Positions 12,086-23,444 of a stretch of 64,000 nucleotides of DNA are shown in pieces (position 1 is the first letter of the stretch; the number at the start of each line of letters is the position of its first letter). Both the position numbers and the translations under genes were made by a program. The stretch is from Limanda limanda (Eukaryota; Chordata; Actinopteri; Pleuronectiformes; Pleuronectidae), in assembly GCF_963576545.1 (NCBI RefSeq), contig NC_083648.1:18647154-18711153 (forward strand). Reading direction: 5' to 3'. Under the pieces are notes generated by a model. It was not told the origin of the DNA. It ran no database searches and saw nothing but the letters and a program-made list of their open reading frames with translations.

Positions 12086-12612
12086 TAAAACCATGAATAC
12101 TTTTTTTTAAATAAAGCACTTGCTAGTCTTTAAAAGAACACACACAACAAGCGTATACAATGTTTGTATACACAGAGTACTAAGTATGTAAAATAACAAT
12201 ATTGTAAGAATATTATGAGATGAATTTATTCATCATTCATCATACAAGATGTGTTTCCTCTTGTGAATATAATAATTATCAAGCACTGAATTATTTAGAT
12301 TTGTTGTTCAACTAGAATCAAACCAACCCAATGATTTTTTCAAATTGCCTTCCCCTTCCGTTCTCAGACAACATTTAAAGCTTGAACACCTCATTAAGGC
12401 CACAAAAGTGCATCATCAGCACAGGTTCAAGTCACAGTAGCATCACATCTACAGTGTGGTAGGAAAACCACTGCAGTCTGAATATCTGCAGAAATAAACT
12501 GCTGATTGGTAATGTGCTCTCTTTTGTTTACAGGCAAAAATAAATGTTAACATTATAACATACAATTTAAGGCAAACAGACTTCACTTAACAAGTTGATA
12601 GTCAAAACTCAT

Positions 12613-12618
12613 TTTATT
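12613..12618 (-). terminator. UGT polyadenylation signal
   Basis: TTTATT on plus reads AATAAA on minus, 133 bases past the UGT stop codon. It gives a short 3'UTR of about 150 nt. Confidence 0.65.
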
Positions 12619-12750
12619 TTGTCCACAGACTATGATTAATGTGATGAAATGTACAGTTAACCCAAAGGACAGTCCAACACGAAACACCTGCTCTTTCAGT
12701 GTTCAACTGATCATTCAAACTAACTGTAACATCTGATTAATCCTTCCTTG

Positions 12751-14331
12751 TTAGTCAGATTTGAGTTTTCTTTTGATGCACAATCTGAAGCATGACCATA
12801 ACAACCCAGCAAATAATAACAAAATAACTAGTGCAACTGTTATCAAGAACAATATGACATCTACAGAATGGTAGGAGTACCAGGGCAGTCTGTAAGAATC
12901 CGTTCTCAGGTGAGCTGCACCTTTGTGTCTCATGACAAACTCTATCCAGAACAGGGCATTGTCCAGTGGTTTCATTGGCTGATCTCTGTGCAGCCTGGAG
13001 AGTCTCTGCATGTTCAGCCTGTAGGAGGGCTCACTCAAGACTTCCTGTATTGCTTCTAGGAAGTTGATGTGTTTGTCCACTGTGGCTAGTGTAAGAATCT
13101 TAGCTCCTCCTCTCTCTTTCAGACGGAGCAGGTTGTCGTTCTGGTCAAAGAACAGAGGTAGACCCACAACTGGAACTCCGTGATAAATAGCCTCTTGAAC
13201 TCCGTTTGTTCCCCCGTGAGCAACAAATAGTTTAATCTTTGGATGTCCCAGGAGGTCGTTCTGTGGCATCCAGTCGACAAGTAAAGTGTTGTTGCCCAGA
13301 GTGGCCGGTCTGTCACCTTTATGCCTCCAGATGACTTTCTGAGGTAATTTAGCAAAAGCTGCAGCCATCTTGTTGGTCATGTCAGCAGGAAGTTCACTCA
13401 CAAAAGTCCCCAGTAACATGATGATGACTCCATGTTCTCCAGAGCTCTGTACAAAATCCTCTAGGTGTTGAGGCAAAGGTTTTGCAGGTTTACAGTGAAA
13501 CCCTCCCATGTAGACAACATTAGGCATAGTTGGACGTGGAAAATCAAACACAAAGTCAGTTCTCATCAACCAAATATCTGCATTAAGCACCAACTGCTTG
13601 AATTCATTTTCAGGCCCAAGATATTTGTCACATATCTTCTGGTATACCTTTACTAAAAAGTGGTATTCTGTTTGATTGATAACATATGAAATCATATTTT
13701 TAACTCTCTGAAAAAAGGTCATTTTATCATTATTGCCAGATCCTTTCATAGGAACATAGGATATGGGTGATGGAGCAAGAGCAAGTTGACCATCTAGAAC
13801 TAGCAGCCAGCGAACATTAAAAACCAGAGGAAGGTTCAGATATTTGGCCAAAATGACTCCAGCTCCCCAATTAGGGTCAGTGAGTACCAGGTCAAACTTG
13901 CTGCCCTCAATGTTTCTCATCAACTCTCGGTCATCTAGCAGTGTTGATACAAATTCACCCACAGCTTCGTGAATTTCAAATACGCTGCCTACCATTTCTA
14001 CATAAATACAGAGAAGCTTTATCAAGGGATGTGCATCCTGCTCAAATTGGATTGCCTTGGATAAGAAATTTGTGTAGAGCTGTTCATCCGCACCTCTCTC
14101 CACTTGGACTGTGACAGTGTTGTAATGGGAGGAGTTGTTTGGGATGTACCAGCTTTTGCTTGAATGCACAACAGTGATATTGTGTCCTCTGGAATGCAGG
14201 GCTTGAAGTAGAACATTCATGTTTAACCAATGGCTGCCTTCGCTGGGTAACACCAAGATGTTTCCAGCTTGACAGACTCCGGGAATTAAGATGAGCAGGA
14301 GTAAAGCCCTGCAGCAAGCGATCATCCTCAT
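12751..14331 (-). CDS. UDP-glucuronosyltransferase, single coding exon (UGT5-like)
   Basis: A 526-residue membrane enzyme of the ER that transfers glucuronic acid from UDP-glucuronate to lipophilic acceptors. An N-terminal signal peptide (about residues 1-22) precedes the acceptor domain with catalytic His34 (SEGSHW) and Asp152 (VLTDPNW). The UDP-sugar-binding half carries DWMPQNDLLGHPKIKLFVAH, then GGTNGVQEAIYHGVPVVGLP with H372, E380 and the D396-Q397 pair. A C-terminal membrane span is followed by the lysine-rich tail KRKLKSD, fitting ER retention. The whole protein is encoded without introns, which among teleost UGTs points to the UGT5 group; the exact member cannot be named. A good acceptor (TTTTTATTTTAG) ends immediately before the ATG, so an upstream non-coding exon is expected. 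The signature has FVAHGG where FVTHGG is more usual. Confidence 0.93.
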   Translation of the reverse strand: MRMIACCRALLLLILIPGVCQAGNILVLPSEGSHWLNMNVLLQALHSRGHNITVVHSSKSWYIPNNSSHYNTVTVQVERGADEQLYTNFLSKAIQFEQDAHPLIKLLCIYVEMVGSVFEIHEAVGEFVSTLLDDRELMRNIEGSKFDLVLTDPNWGAGVILAKYLNLPLVFNVRWLLVLDGQLALAPSPISYVPMKGSGNNDKMTFFQRVKNMISYVINQTEYHFLVKVYQKICDKYLGPENEFKQLVLNADIWLMRTDFVFDFPRPTMPNVVYMGGFHCKPAKPLPQHLEDFVQSSGEHGVIIMLLGTFVSELPADMTNKMAAAFAKLPQKVIWRHKGDRPATLGNNTLLVDWMPQNDLLGHPKIKLFVAHGGTNGVQEAIYHGVPVVGLPLFFDQNDNLLRLKERGGAKILTLATVDKHINFLEAIQEVLSEPSYRLNMQRLSRLHRDQPMKPLDNALFWIEFVMRHKGAAHLRTDSYRLPWYSYHSVDVILFLITVALVILLLFAGLLWSCFRLCIKRKLKSD

Positions 14332-14460
14332 CTAAAATAAAAACAATGTAAAGTTAGTTAACCAAGGTTAAAAAGATATCACTGCAAAAGAAATAAAGTC
14401 TGATCATTTCAAAGTTTGTTAACACAAATACTTGTAAAAGAGTTGCAAGCCATCCATGAC

Positions 14461-14826
14461 CGACCATTATTGTTATCTCTTTCATCCATCACATCCATTA
14501 TCTATTCTGTCCTTTAGGGTCACAGACGGGTGCCTGAGCCAATCCCAGCTGATATAGGGTAGCAGGTGGGGTACACCTTGGACAGGTCTTCAGCGTATCA
14601 CAGGGCCAACATACAGAGCCAAGCAACGAGTCTCCCCATGGTCAATTGATAGTCACTGATCAATCTAATCGCCAATGTGCTTGGACTGTGGGCTGAAGCT
14701 GGAGCACCTGGAGAAAACCCACACATGCAAACACTTCACAGAGAAACTCCGTCCACCTAGAATTCAAACTAGGGACCTGCGTGCTGTGAGGCAACAGTGC
14801 TAACCACTGGACCCATTGTGCTGCAC
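14461..14826 (-). repeat. teleost interspersed repeat, copy A
   Basis: The stretch from CATCCATTATCTATTC through GGGTACACCTTGGACAGGTC to GGCAACAGTGCTAACCACTG is a diverged copy of a widespread teleost repeat. A second copy in the opposite orientation lies at 57651-57985. I do not assign it to a transposon class. Confidence 0.7.
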
Positions 14827-14844
14827 TGTTATTTCTCACTTTTG

Positions 14845-15345
14845 TTATTTCTTTTCTTTTCAAATCAAGTTTATTTATGAAGCACATTTTAAAAAACATC
14901 CGGGGTTGACCAAAGTTCTGTACAAAAGTAATATCCATTAAAATAACAATAGAATGAGAGAAGATAAAAATAAAGCCATAGAATAGTAAGAGCAACCAAG
15001 TAAGCTTGAGTCATCAATTCAAACCCTTTATTCAAAAAGACTTCATGCAAATAGACCACGTGCAAATAAACACAATGTGCTAAAAACAAGTAAATATGCA
15101 AATAAGTAAATTAGACAGTTAAATAGGGCAGTTATAAGCCCCGGGCAGCCACCGGTAACCAGTGAAGGGAGCGGAGGAGCTGTGTAGTGTGAGTGAATTG
15201 AGGTGCTGTAGGTATAAGACCAGTCCAGCTGCTGCATTCTGGATGAGCTGCAGAGGTCGGATGGCACCAGCAGGTAGACCTGCGAGGAGGGAGTTGCAAT
15301 AGTCTCGTCCAAATCCAGAGGAGATCAGTGCAGTAGTGACAACCT
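14845..15345 (-). repeat. LINE-tail-type teleost repeat
   Basis: It starts with the AAGTTTATTTATGAAGCACA / GACCAAAGTTCTGTACA block seen at 3' ends of teleost LINEs. It continues through GTAACCAGTGAAGGGAGCGG, GCTGCTGCATTCTGGATGAG and GGGAGTTGCAATAGTCT, phrases I recognise from repeats in many fish genomes. It lies upstream of the UGT coding exon. Confidence 0.6.
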
Positions 15346-15377
15346 TTAAATCATTTAGGAGAGTGGTCTGGGGGAGT

Positions 15378-15447
15378 CTGTCTCTGCCTGTCTCTCTCTC
15401 TATCTCTGTCTCTGTCTGTCTGTCTCTCTCTCACACACACACATACA
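15378..15447. repeat. (TC)n/(CA)n compound microsatellite
   Basis: An interrupted TCTCTG/TCTGTC array passes into CACACACACATACACA. It is simple sequence with no coding potential. Confidence 0.9.
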
Positions 15448-15449
15448 CA

Positions 15450-16495
15450 GAGGCGCGTGCTGAGCAAAAACCACAGGACAATGTGCAACAGGTAAAGAAA
15501 ACCTTCCCATGTCGGACCACTCGCCTATGATAAAACAAAATGTTGATGTATAGTGACATCATAGTAAAGGTTCTGTTATTTATTTCCATTTTCAAGGCAA
15601 ACCCTATGTAAACACATACCGGGACAGGAGCTGACAGTACACACTCCTTCAGTCCTACTGTCATTTCACCTTACAGAGACCTTACCCCTTTTTCTATCAT
15701 TGAAACCCTTTACTTTCATCAGTTCAAAGATTTCAATAATTTTTTCACAAAATTACTCTTACAATTAGTCAACTCTCCATTCTTTTTTTCTTTTTGAATT
15801 TGAATCTAGCCTAGGTGTATTCACAGAACTTTGCACAAATATTTGTTTTTGTTAGATTTTGTGTTACTTAAAACACTTTGGCAAATTGTCATTTTAGCAC
15901 CTTCCAACCCAGCATTTAGCATGCTAGCAACATATACACATACTACATATAACGTTCTAAGGGGTACTTGCTGTAGTCGGCCGTATGTTGTTGCTGAATG
16001 TCCCACCTGAAGAATAACTGTGTGTTCTGGACAGGAGAAACCAGTCTGTATCCACCCACAAAAAGGGGAAGAGCTTTACTACATCTTAGCCTTCACCTTA
16101 ACCCAGAGTGATAATAATAATCCTGATAATGAAATCTCCAACTTCTCCACATCGAAATGAATGTAATTTTATGTGTTTTATTATGAAAACATTCGGCTAT
16201 CAACATACAGTCCATAAAAAATTCCTACAGAGACACATATTTAGGCCTATATAACGCACAGTGTTATGCTCATATAAGGGCCCATTATAACCCTGGCATG
16301 TCACTTTAATATTTTTATGTGAAGTTGGATGTTTAAATCCATTCAAGCCTATGGCTTAGAGATAATGTAAGAATTTTAGTCCTCAATATGTCTCAACACC
16401 GGGGAAAGAATTTATCCATTGTGGTGGAAATTGGTCAATAAATGTGGTTCCAAGACAAGTTGTGTTTGTAATTGTAATTGCAAAGCTTTCTGCAG
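15450..16495. other. intergenic, nothing recognised
   Basis: This is AT-rich sequence without convincing frames, splice-bounded exons or recognised repeats. It may contain the non-coding first exon of the UGT gene, which I could not place. Confidence 0.5.
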
Positions 16496-16499
16496 AAAG

Positions 16500-17122
16500 G
16501 ATCACACAGGCTAGGATAAGGGTTAGGGTTAGGGTTAGAATTGTCAATATTTCCTGAGTGTCATAGCGCCACCTACTGATTTGCCATTAAACAGAAAGTA
16601 CTTTGTTAATCCACTCTGCATTATCCAACCGGATCCGAACTACTGACCTATGCTCACAATCCTGATCTGAACACATCCATATATAAATATTAGTTCAGGG
16701 TCATAGCGCCACCTACTGATCAGTGTGAAAATTAAGTTGTGGTAACATTGTCCAATTGACACAAAATTGCTCACGCTAGCTACATCAGAGCGCCTACTTG
16801 AACAGATCTAATAATAGTGATGGCGCCACCTACTGGCAACAGGAAGTAAGCTTTGTTATACAACTATCATTCGACTTACATACAATCTTCCCAGTGTGAT
16901 GTGCTATTTGATAGCGTGGACCGTAATGAGCAATTAGCAGGCAAGGATGGACTTCGCGTGCCGGACGCAGGAAGTGAAGCGTTTTTCCTTTCCGCAGTGC
17001 GCAAAACGCATGCAACGCGGAGACGTGCGCTTGGTCATCGATCGCTCTCTCCACCGACCGCATCAGGCTTCAACGTGCGGGTGCTCGGGCCCGCAAGTGC
17101 TACAACGTAGCCCTAGTTATTA
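16500..17122 (+). mobile_element. teleost repeat with GTGCTCGGGCCC end, right half
   Basis: The block contains three copies of a CATAGCGCCACCTACTG-like phrase and TGGCAACAGGAAGT, then GC-rich sequence ending GGTGCTCGGGCCC and GTAGCCCTA at 17122. That end is the inverted counterpart of the TAGGGCCCGAGCAC start at 11412. The left terminus of the repeat is missing here. A short telomere-like (GGGTTA)n run lies at its left edge. Confidence 0.65.
16520..16538 (+). repeat. short interstitial telomere-like repeat
   Basis: Three tandem GGGTTA units plus a partial unit. The array is too short to be a telomere remnant by itself and lies at the edge of the repeat half. Confidence 0.8.
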
Positions 17123-18700
17123 TTATTATTATAGAATAAGATTTGAATGTAAAATTGTTATACTTTTGTTGCAAGGAATTTGGCTTCAGAGTCACTAAAA
17201 TTAAAAGGACACCTTCAGCTGCTCCGACAACATAAAGAGACACACAAATTCACTGAGATTCAATTTCACTGTGACCAACAAGATGTGTCTCTGTGAAACC
17301 ATCCTTACCTCCCCCTGGTCACACACATGGGTTCTTGTCATCCATGCAGTATTCAGTTTCCTCTGGTCGATGAGATCATTCTTTGGAAATGTTTAACTAT
17401 GCTGTGATTTGCCACGTGACTTGTGAATTAGTACAGATAATGAAAATAAACCAAGATCTCAAGAGACTAACAATTTCCCTGTAGAACACCTCACTCTCAG
17501 GAGGACAACTGCATTATGTATTCATTCATTTGGGAGTTAACATGACTTTATCAACAATTTACTACCTGCCAGGCCCAGCAAACCACTGCATATAGTATGT
17601 CAGTATAGTAAAGTATAACATCTTATACTGTTCGGGCTGAAGAATACTTTTTTTAATACTTTTTTATAACCTCATTTCCTCCTCACCCCGGTTTTATTTG
17701 CACAATGACTAAGCAAAGGAACAGGAGCATTTCTCTATTCATATCCCTCAGACAACAGTATCTATAGACTCATGCAAAAATATTTGTCGATTGCAACAAA
17801 CTACTTGTGAACATGCAAAGAGAATGGTGGTGGTTCCTCAGCTGAGTCATTGTGTTACCAGTGGTGAGGAGGAAACGAGAATAAAGAAATGTCTTCTGCA
17901 GCCCACAGGAAAATTACAAGATGACGCAACAGACTGTCTCGTCCCGTTGGAAATGCTGAACAGCTTAGCAGCTGGTGACAACCGTCTCATAGGGGTTAAT
18001 AAAACAAAACATATAATGGTCTCAATTTATGTAAAAGAAATATACAGATTTGAGGGCTGACACATAAAGACAAACATCATTCAAACTCACATCTACATGC
18101 AAGTTAGAGTCAACCAGGAAGAAGGAGAAATCTCACACTGACACAGGGAGAACATCTTAACTCCACAATAAAAGGCCTGAGTATCTTTTTGTTCCAAGAA
18201 TTAATAAACATGTTTTTATCTGTTTCAAGGACCTTAATCCCAAGTTTGACTTATGTTTTGTCTTCACCAAAGCTATTTACTGTGGTTCTCTGTCCTACAT
18301 GGTTGAAAAACGGTCATTACACAAAGCAGATTTAGTGAAAGACCGGTGAGAAAATGTAGGTTGAACGGGGCGCTGGCACGGTTAATAAGTAAATCACTGG
18401 CTGATAAGAGGCAGCAGCTATGTGAAGATGAATGTCTGCTCCTGACAACAGATTTCCTCCAGACCTGCTCCACACATGCTGAAAGAAGTCAAGTCATATG
18501 ATAAAACCTCATGATTCTGTGACCCCTGCATGGATGTGAGCCTGGATTAGGGGGGGGGGGGGCTCTTCAGTCTGACATGAACAAGTCAGCTGCTGAGTTA
18601 ATCAAGGGATCGAATGTGGTGAATAAACTGTAGTGGCCACAGATTTCTCTGAGGGATGAGATGACATATCACAGAAAGCTTCCTGGAGGGTGTGTTTTGT
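17123..18700. other. intergenic between UGT and prdx1, nothing recognised
   Basis: I see no gene. The longest frame (17791-18060) has no recognisable family features or neighbouring exons. A pure 13-G run sits at 18550-18562. Confidence 0.5.
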
Positions 18701-18780
18701 ATCAACATCATCATCCTCTCATTCCCTACGTGTAGTTTCACCAGAACAGGAAGATTCCCAGAGGAGCCAGGGGGAAAAGT

Positions 18781-18790
18781 GCAGAGTCAT
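18781..18790 (-). promoter_or_regulatory. prdx1: antioxidant response element-like site upstream of prdx1
   Basis: The minus strand reads ATGACTCTGC, an exact match to the ARE core RTGACnnnGC, followed by ACTTTT, which fits most of the extended consensus. It lies 71 bp upstream of the TATA box. PRDX1 is an established Nrf2-responsive gene in mammals; function here is inferred. Confidence 0.6.
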
Positions 18791-18861
18791 GCTGCGTGTG
18801 GAGGTTTCTGCACCTCAAATCTGCTCTGCGATCACGAGTTATCGCGAGAGAGGAGCGGGGC

Positions 18862-18868
18862 TATAAAG
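18862..18868 (+). promoter_or_regulatory. prdx1: prdx1 TATA box and leader exon
   Basis: TATAAAG is followed about 30 bp later by a pyrimidine-rich stretch that probably contains the transcription start. A consistent donor (GAG then GTACG) at 18939/18940 would end a non-coding exon 1 of roughly 45 nt, joined to the acceptor before 20389. Confidence 0.65.
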
Positions 18869-20399
18869 TCCCGGGTGGAGACGTGAAGTCCCGCACTCCT
18901 CTCTCTCCTCCTGCCCGAGTTCGTGTGGACCAACCTGAGGTACGTTCAACCAAACACAACTTAATACAACTTAACACAACTAAACACGTCTTTTTGTTTA
19001 TTGTTTATTTGTTTATTGTTTCACCATGTGTGTTTTCTGTTCGTTGAGCGCTTTCCACTAGTGTCGCCGAAGCTGAATTCAACAAGTGGCTTTTCACTTT
19101 CTTTAAAAAAACAAATATGGCTATGAGAGTAAAGGGGAATTTGTTAGTAGTTGTCGGACATATTTCCACCGACAGTAAACACAAACAAGTGTCTCTCAAA
19201 TCAGTCTACAGTCGATATTTTGCAGCTTCCTTAAGTGTTGATGTCAAAAGTCCAACCAAACGTCATTATAATGAGATTATCTCCTGAACACGCACCAGTT
19301 CAAACTTTAAATATAGAGTGGGATGTTATTGTGCGGAAACACCTTGTGAGTTTAAACTGAAAGAAGAAGTAAATGTTCCATAGGTTTCAGTGAGAATGGT
19401 GGGTGCATCAGTAATGGCTGTGTGAGCTGAGGTTTGGGTACAGAAGGAGCTTTCAGTCAATATTAGATGTAATGTAGCTCACATCACACACTGGTCTCTG
19501 CATTCCAGTTTAAAATCACAAAAATCTATTCTGGTTGTATAATTACTGTAATAATATAGTTATCTCTCACATTTTCATATACATCACACACTAATATGCC
19601 CCCAGTAATTGTGCAATGCTGTAAGAATGGCAGTCACTCCAAATGAATGTGTAATGTCAAAACATTATTGCAACTTACAGTTGATTATTTATGACCATTA
19701 ACTGAGTAATGGATTTGTCTTTAAAATGTCCGATAATAGTGAAAATGCCAGTTATAGGTTGAGAGTTAAATAAGGGCTAAGTATTGAAGCAATATAGGTT
19801 ATTATCACAATATATAAGATATCAAAGTCCAATATGATATTAATATAGTGCTTATGCATTGTGCAAGCACAGTAAATTGGTATAATACATAATTTTAAAC
19901 CAAAATCTTCTGTAGATTAGATATTCTGTAGATAGAATCGATAAATCATGATGATTATTGAGTTTGACTTATATGAAAATAACATTGCCCAACCGTTTGT
20001 AAAATGCACCAGTGTTTTTACTTGATGCTGGTGCAGTTACTTTATTAATTAATATATGATCAAGACAGTTGTCCCAATCATTTTCTGTCATTTATGTTTC
20101 TTATTATTTCCGGTCTAAGAAACGTATTAAAAAATCACTGCATACTTGTGTAATACCCAAATTCATCAATATATTAATCATCAGATTACAGATGATGAAA
20201 ATAATTCCTAATTACTGCTTCAGTTCCTTCATTAGAAATGGATAACTTGGGTTAATATTCAATATAACAGACATAATTTCCTTGTCCTGTTAATGAGGGA
20301 ATTAAATGGTTTAGCCATGATTTCACATGCATTTTACGAGAATGGAGACTGTGTAATACATAAACCTTTTCCTTCTTGTTTGGTCTAGTCGATCTGAAG

Positions 20400-22324
20400 A
20401 TGGCAGCAGGCAATGCACGAATTGGAAAGCTGGCCCCAGACTTCACGGCCAAAGCGGTGATGCCAGATGGAACGTTCAATGATCTGACACTTTCAAACTA
20501 CAGAGGTACGACTAAACCTGTGTCTTATCTCCTGTTGGTCACAGGACACGCTTTGATGCCACTCTCCTTTCACCGTTTTGAAATCCCAGCAATGTTTTGA
20601 ACAGTCATTCATTAACACTACTAAAGACCTGAATTAATTAGACCGTTGCCATAGGAGCATCATCACATGACAAACTCAATGGGTTTATTTATTCTTTCCT
20701 TTGTTGAAGGGAAGTACGTTGTCTTCTTCTTCTATCCACTGGACTTCACCTTTGTGTGTCCGACCGAAATCATCGCTTTCAGTGATGCTGCTGAACAGTT
20801 CAAGAAAATCGGCTGTGAGATCATCGCTGCCTCTGTGGACTCACACTTCTCCCATTTTGCATGGTAGTTATTAAGCTTTATACTTTAAACTCACAGGATG
20901 GAGGCGTGCGTTCACTCGTAAATACCTGACTTTTTTTTATACTCCTTTTATATTCACAAAAGGACCAACACACCACGTAAGCAGGGCGGTCTGGGTTCCA
21001 TGAAGATTCCCCTGGTAGCTGACACACGGCGCACCATCTCCACAGATTATGGCGTCCTGAAGGAAGATGAGGGCATCGCCTTCAGGTACATTTTACAATT
21101 TGGAGTTATGCTTTTTCACTATGAGTCCAAGAAAGTTAGAAACAATGAAGCCAGTCTGCTGGTCCTTCTCCTTTTAAACACATAGTTGAAGGAACCACCC
21201 TGTATTTCAGGCAGTGAAGGGAGAATAGAGACTGTAGAGCCAGCACTTCTTTTTTGTGGGTATAATCTTAGGCTGCATTTACACAGACATTTGTTGCATG
21301 TGTGCTTATGTCACTGAAACATCACATTACCAGCAATGCTCCCTCTTGCGTGATTTTACTGCCGGGCGAATGTCTGAATGGGGGTGTAGGGCTGGTTTAC
21401 AGTTCCTCAAATCAAATTATCTTCTCTCACCTCAGCACAGCTGGTTAATCTGAAGTGGATGTAAATGTCTGATTGTTGGTTTTTGGAAAGTTCCAGAACC
21501 GCTCGAACACATTCCTATTCTACCATCTGACATGGAGTCTGAACGGAGTATAAATCCAGCTTCAGGTCATCATGAGCTGTGTTTTCTCTCTATTACAGGG
21601 GTCTGTTCATCATTGACGACAAGGGCGTCCTGAGACAGATCACCATCAACGACCTCCCGGTGGGACGATCGGTAGAGGAGACCTTGCGTTTGGTCCAAGC
21701 CTTTCAGTTCACCGACAAGCATGGAGAGGGTAAGTTACTGCTGCACTTCTGTAGTTTTGTCCATTTTATCTTCTTATTGAATACAACACTTATTTATTGA
21801 ACAATTATAGAAATTTGCTTCGAAAAGATTTCAAGTGTGCTTGAACTGTACTAGACCACAAGTGATGTAATTAAAACTTCCTCCATGACACAAATACGCT
21901 CTTGTTAATAATTGAACCGCTGTTCTTACAACCACAATTCAATTGACCTGCTACTGGCTGACTAGAAAGAAGGTGCGTCCTATAAAGAAGAAAGGACAAA
22001 AAACTATAAGGCCTTATTTTAATTCAAAGTTTGGTTCTCCAATCAGTGCCCGGGTTTACAATGAGTTGTGAAATGATTGTGGACAATAGATTGCGTAATG
22101 TCTGGCACATTTACTTATGATAAATTTCCCTTCCATAAAGCTAAAGCAGCGACGGTCATGCTCTGTAAATACGTCATAAAGTCCCATCTTTACTTTGATC
22201 TGCTGGGCCAGGACTCATTACAGGCTTATCTTTTTCAGTCTGCCCAGCCGGCTGGAAACCAGGAAGTGACACCATCAAACCTGACGTCAAGGACAGCAAA
22301 GACTTCTTCTCCAAGCAGAAATAA
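20400..22324 (+). CDS. prdx1: peroxiredoxin 1 (typical 2-Cys thioredoxin peroxidase)
   Basis: This cytosolic/nuclear enzyme reduces H2O2 and alkyl hydroperoxides with thioredoxin as donor. Coding exons are 20400-20505, 20710-20863, 20963-21085, 21599-21729 and 22239-22324, giving 199 residues, the family's usual length. The peroxidatic Cys52 lies in DFTFVCPTE and the resolving Cys173 in VCPAGW. The GGLG motif (95-98) that favours hyperoxidation is present. Two positions differ from the mammalian enzyme: Ser83 replaces the dimer-interface Cys83 (HFSHFAW), and the C-terminal YF motif reads FF, so Tyr194 is Phe. A non-coding exon 1 lies near 18893-18939. The C-terminus FSKQK argues for prdx1 rather than prdx2 or prdx4, and there is no signal peptide. 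Confidence 0.96.
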
Positions 22325-22715
22325 GCCCAAAGCCAGATTCTGCTGTGTGCTGTAGGAGATTTCATTTAGAGATTACATTTCCCAAGAACAATATTTAAGT
22401 CAACCGTTGTGCCTGTGGAAGAGGAGGCAGGTTGTTGTTTGTTGTCAACGTGATGAATTGTGGGTTGTGTTGTGTGTAGAGCAAATACTGGTAGTGCACT
22501 TATGACCAAAGTATATCATTTTGTAATAATACTGTGCCAATGTGTGCTTTTGTCCCTGCCTGACTGTTCTTAATGTTTGTTCTTTCATATCTGTCCTTAC
22601 TGTTGTGTGATACAAAGGACCATACAAACATTTTTACTGAAAAGAAGCCACAAACACCTCTTTCAATAATGTTGAACCAGTTTTTAAGTTGAACAAACAA
22701 ATGCTCTTTAATCAA

Positions 22716-22721
22716 AATAAA
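22716..22721 (+). terminator. prdx1: prdx1 polyadenylation signal AATAAA
   Basis: A canonical AATAAA lies 392 bases past the prdx1 stop. It is the first such signal downstream. Confidence 0.65.
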
Positions 22722-22739
22722 GAAAACAGTGTATAACCC

Positions 22740-23440
22740 TTTCCTCAAGAATATTTTTTTCATAAAAATAGGTGTTCCACTAGATTTCAACCATAAAATG
22801 TAATCCAACAACAGTGTAAAATCATTGGAATTGCACCATCGAATGTCAGACAAAAGGGTCAGATGAAAAAGTCTCAGGTCTCTCCTAATAGTTTTGTTCG
22901 ACCTGTTTTTCATACTCCCAAACTATATTCCTTTTCATTATATTAGTTTTTTGACCATAATTAATTAATATTTAACAATTAACATCATTAATCATTAAGT
23001 TCACTGCGACAAATGAAACATTAAATAAATCCACTGATTAACAGTATTTCAACTGTAATTGGAATCGAATTCATCCCTGTCTTTAATAGTGTCATAAACC
23101 AAACTAACTGAAAACACCTGAGCCACCATCATTATTATGGGAGTGATCAGTGACACCAGGGACGTAACATTCCTCTTTGTTTATTTGACTTGAATCATTA
23201 ATTCTACTTTGGTAAATGAAATAGATAAATGAGTAAATAAATAAAGGTAGAAAAAGTGTCTACATGGCAAAATATTCAACCATTGAGGTTTTATTTACCT
23301 GTGTATCTAATCATTTGTTTTTGCATTAATTTAAACTTATTTTGGTCCTTCCTATATTTCACTTTAAATCTTACTAAAATTGGACCAATGCTCTTCTAAT
23401 AACTTCTAAGATCCGTTTTCTGTGCTTTTATTATTTAGTC
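22740..23440. other. intergenic between prdx1 and hormad1
   Basis: AT-rich sequence with no gene or recognised repeat. It leads into the GC-richer hormad1 promoter near 23440. Confidence 0.5.
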
Positions 23441-23444
23441 CAAA

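Noticed and set aside
16520..16538. Telomere fusion site
   Set aside because: Only three GGGTTA units, far too short and within a repeat edge.
17791..18060. 89-residue frame upstream of prdx1
   Set aside because: Not similar to any family I know, no flanking exons, no promoter signals in phase with it.
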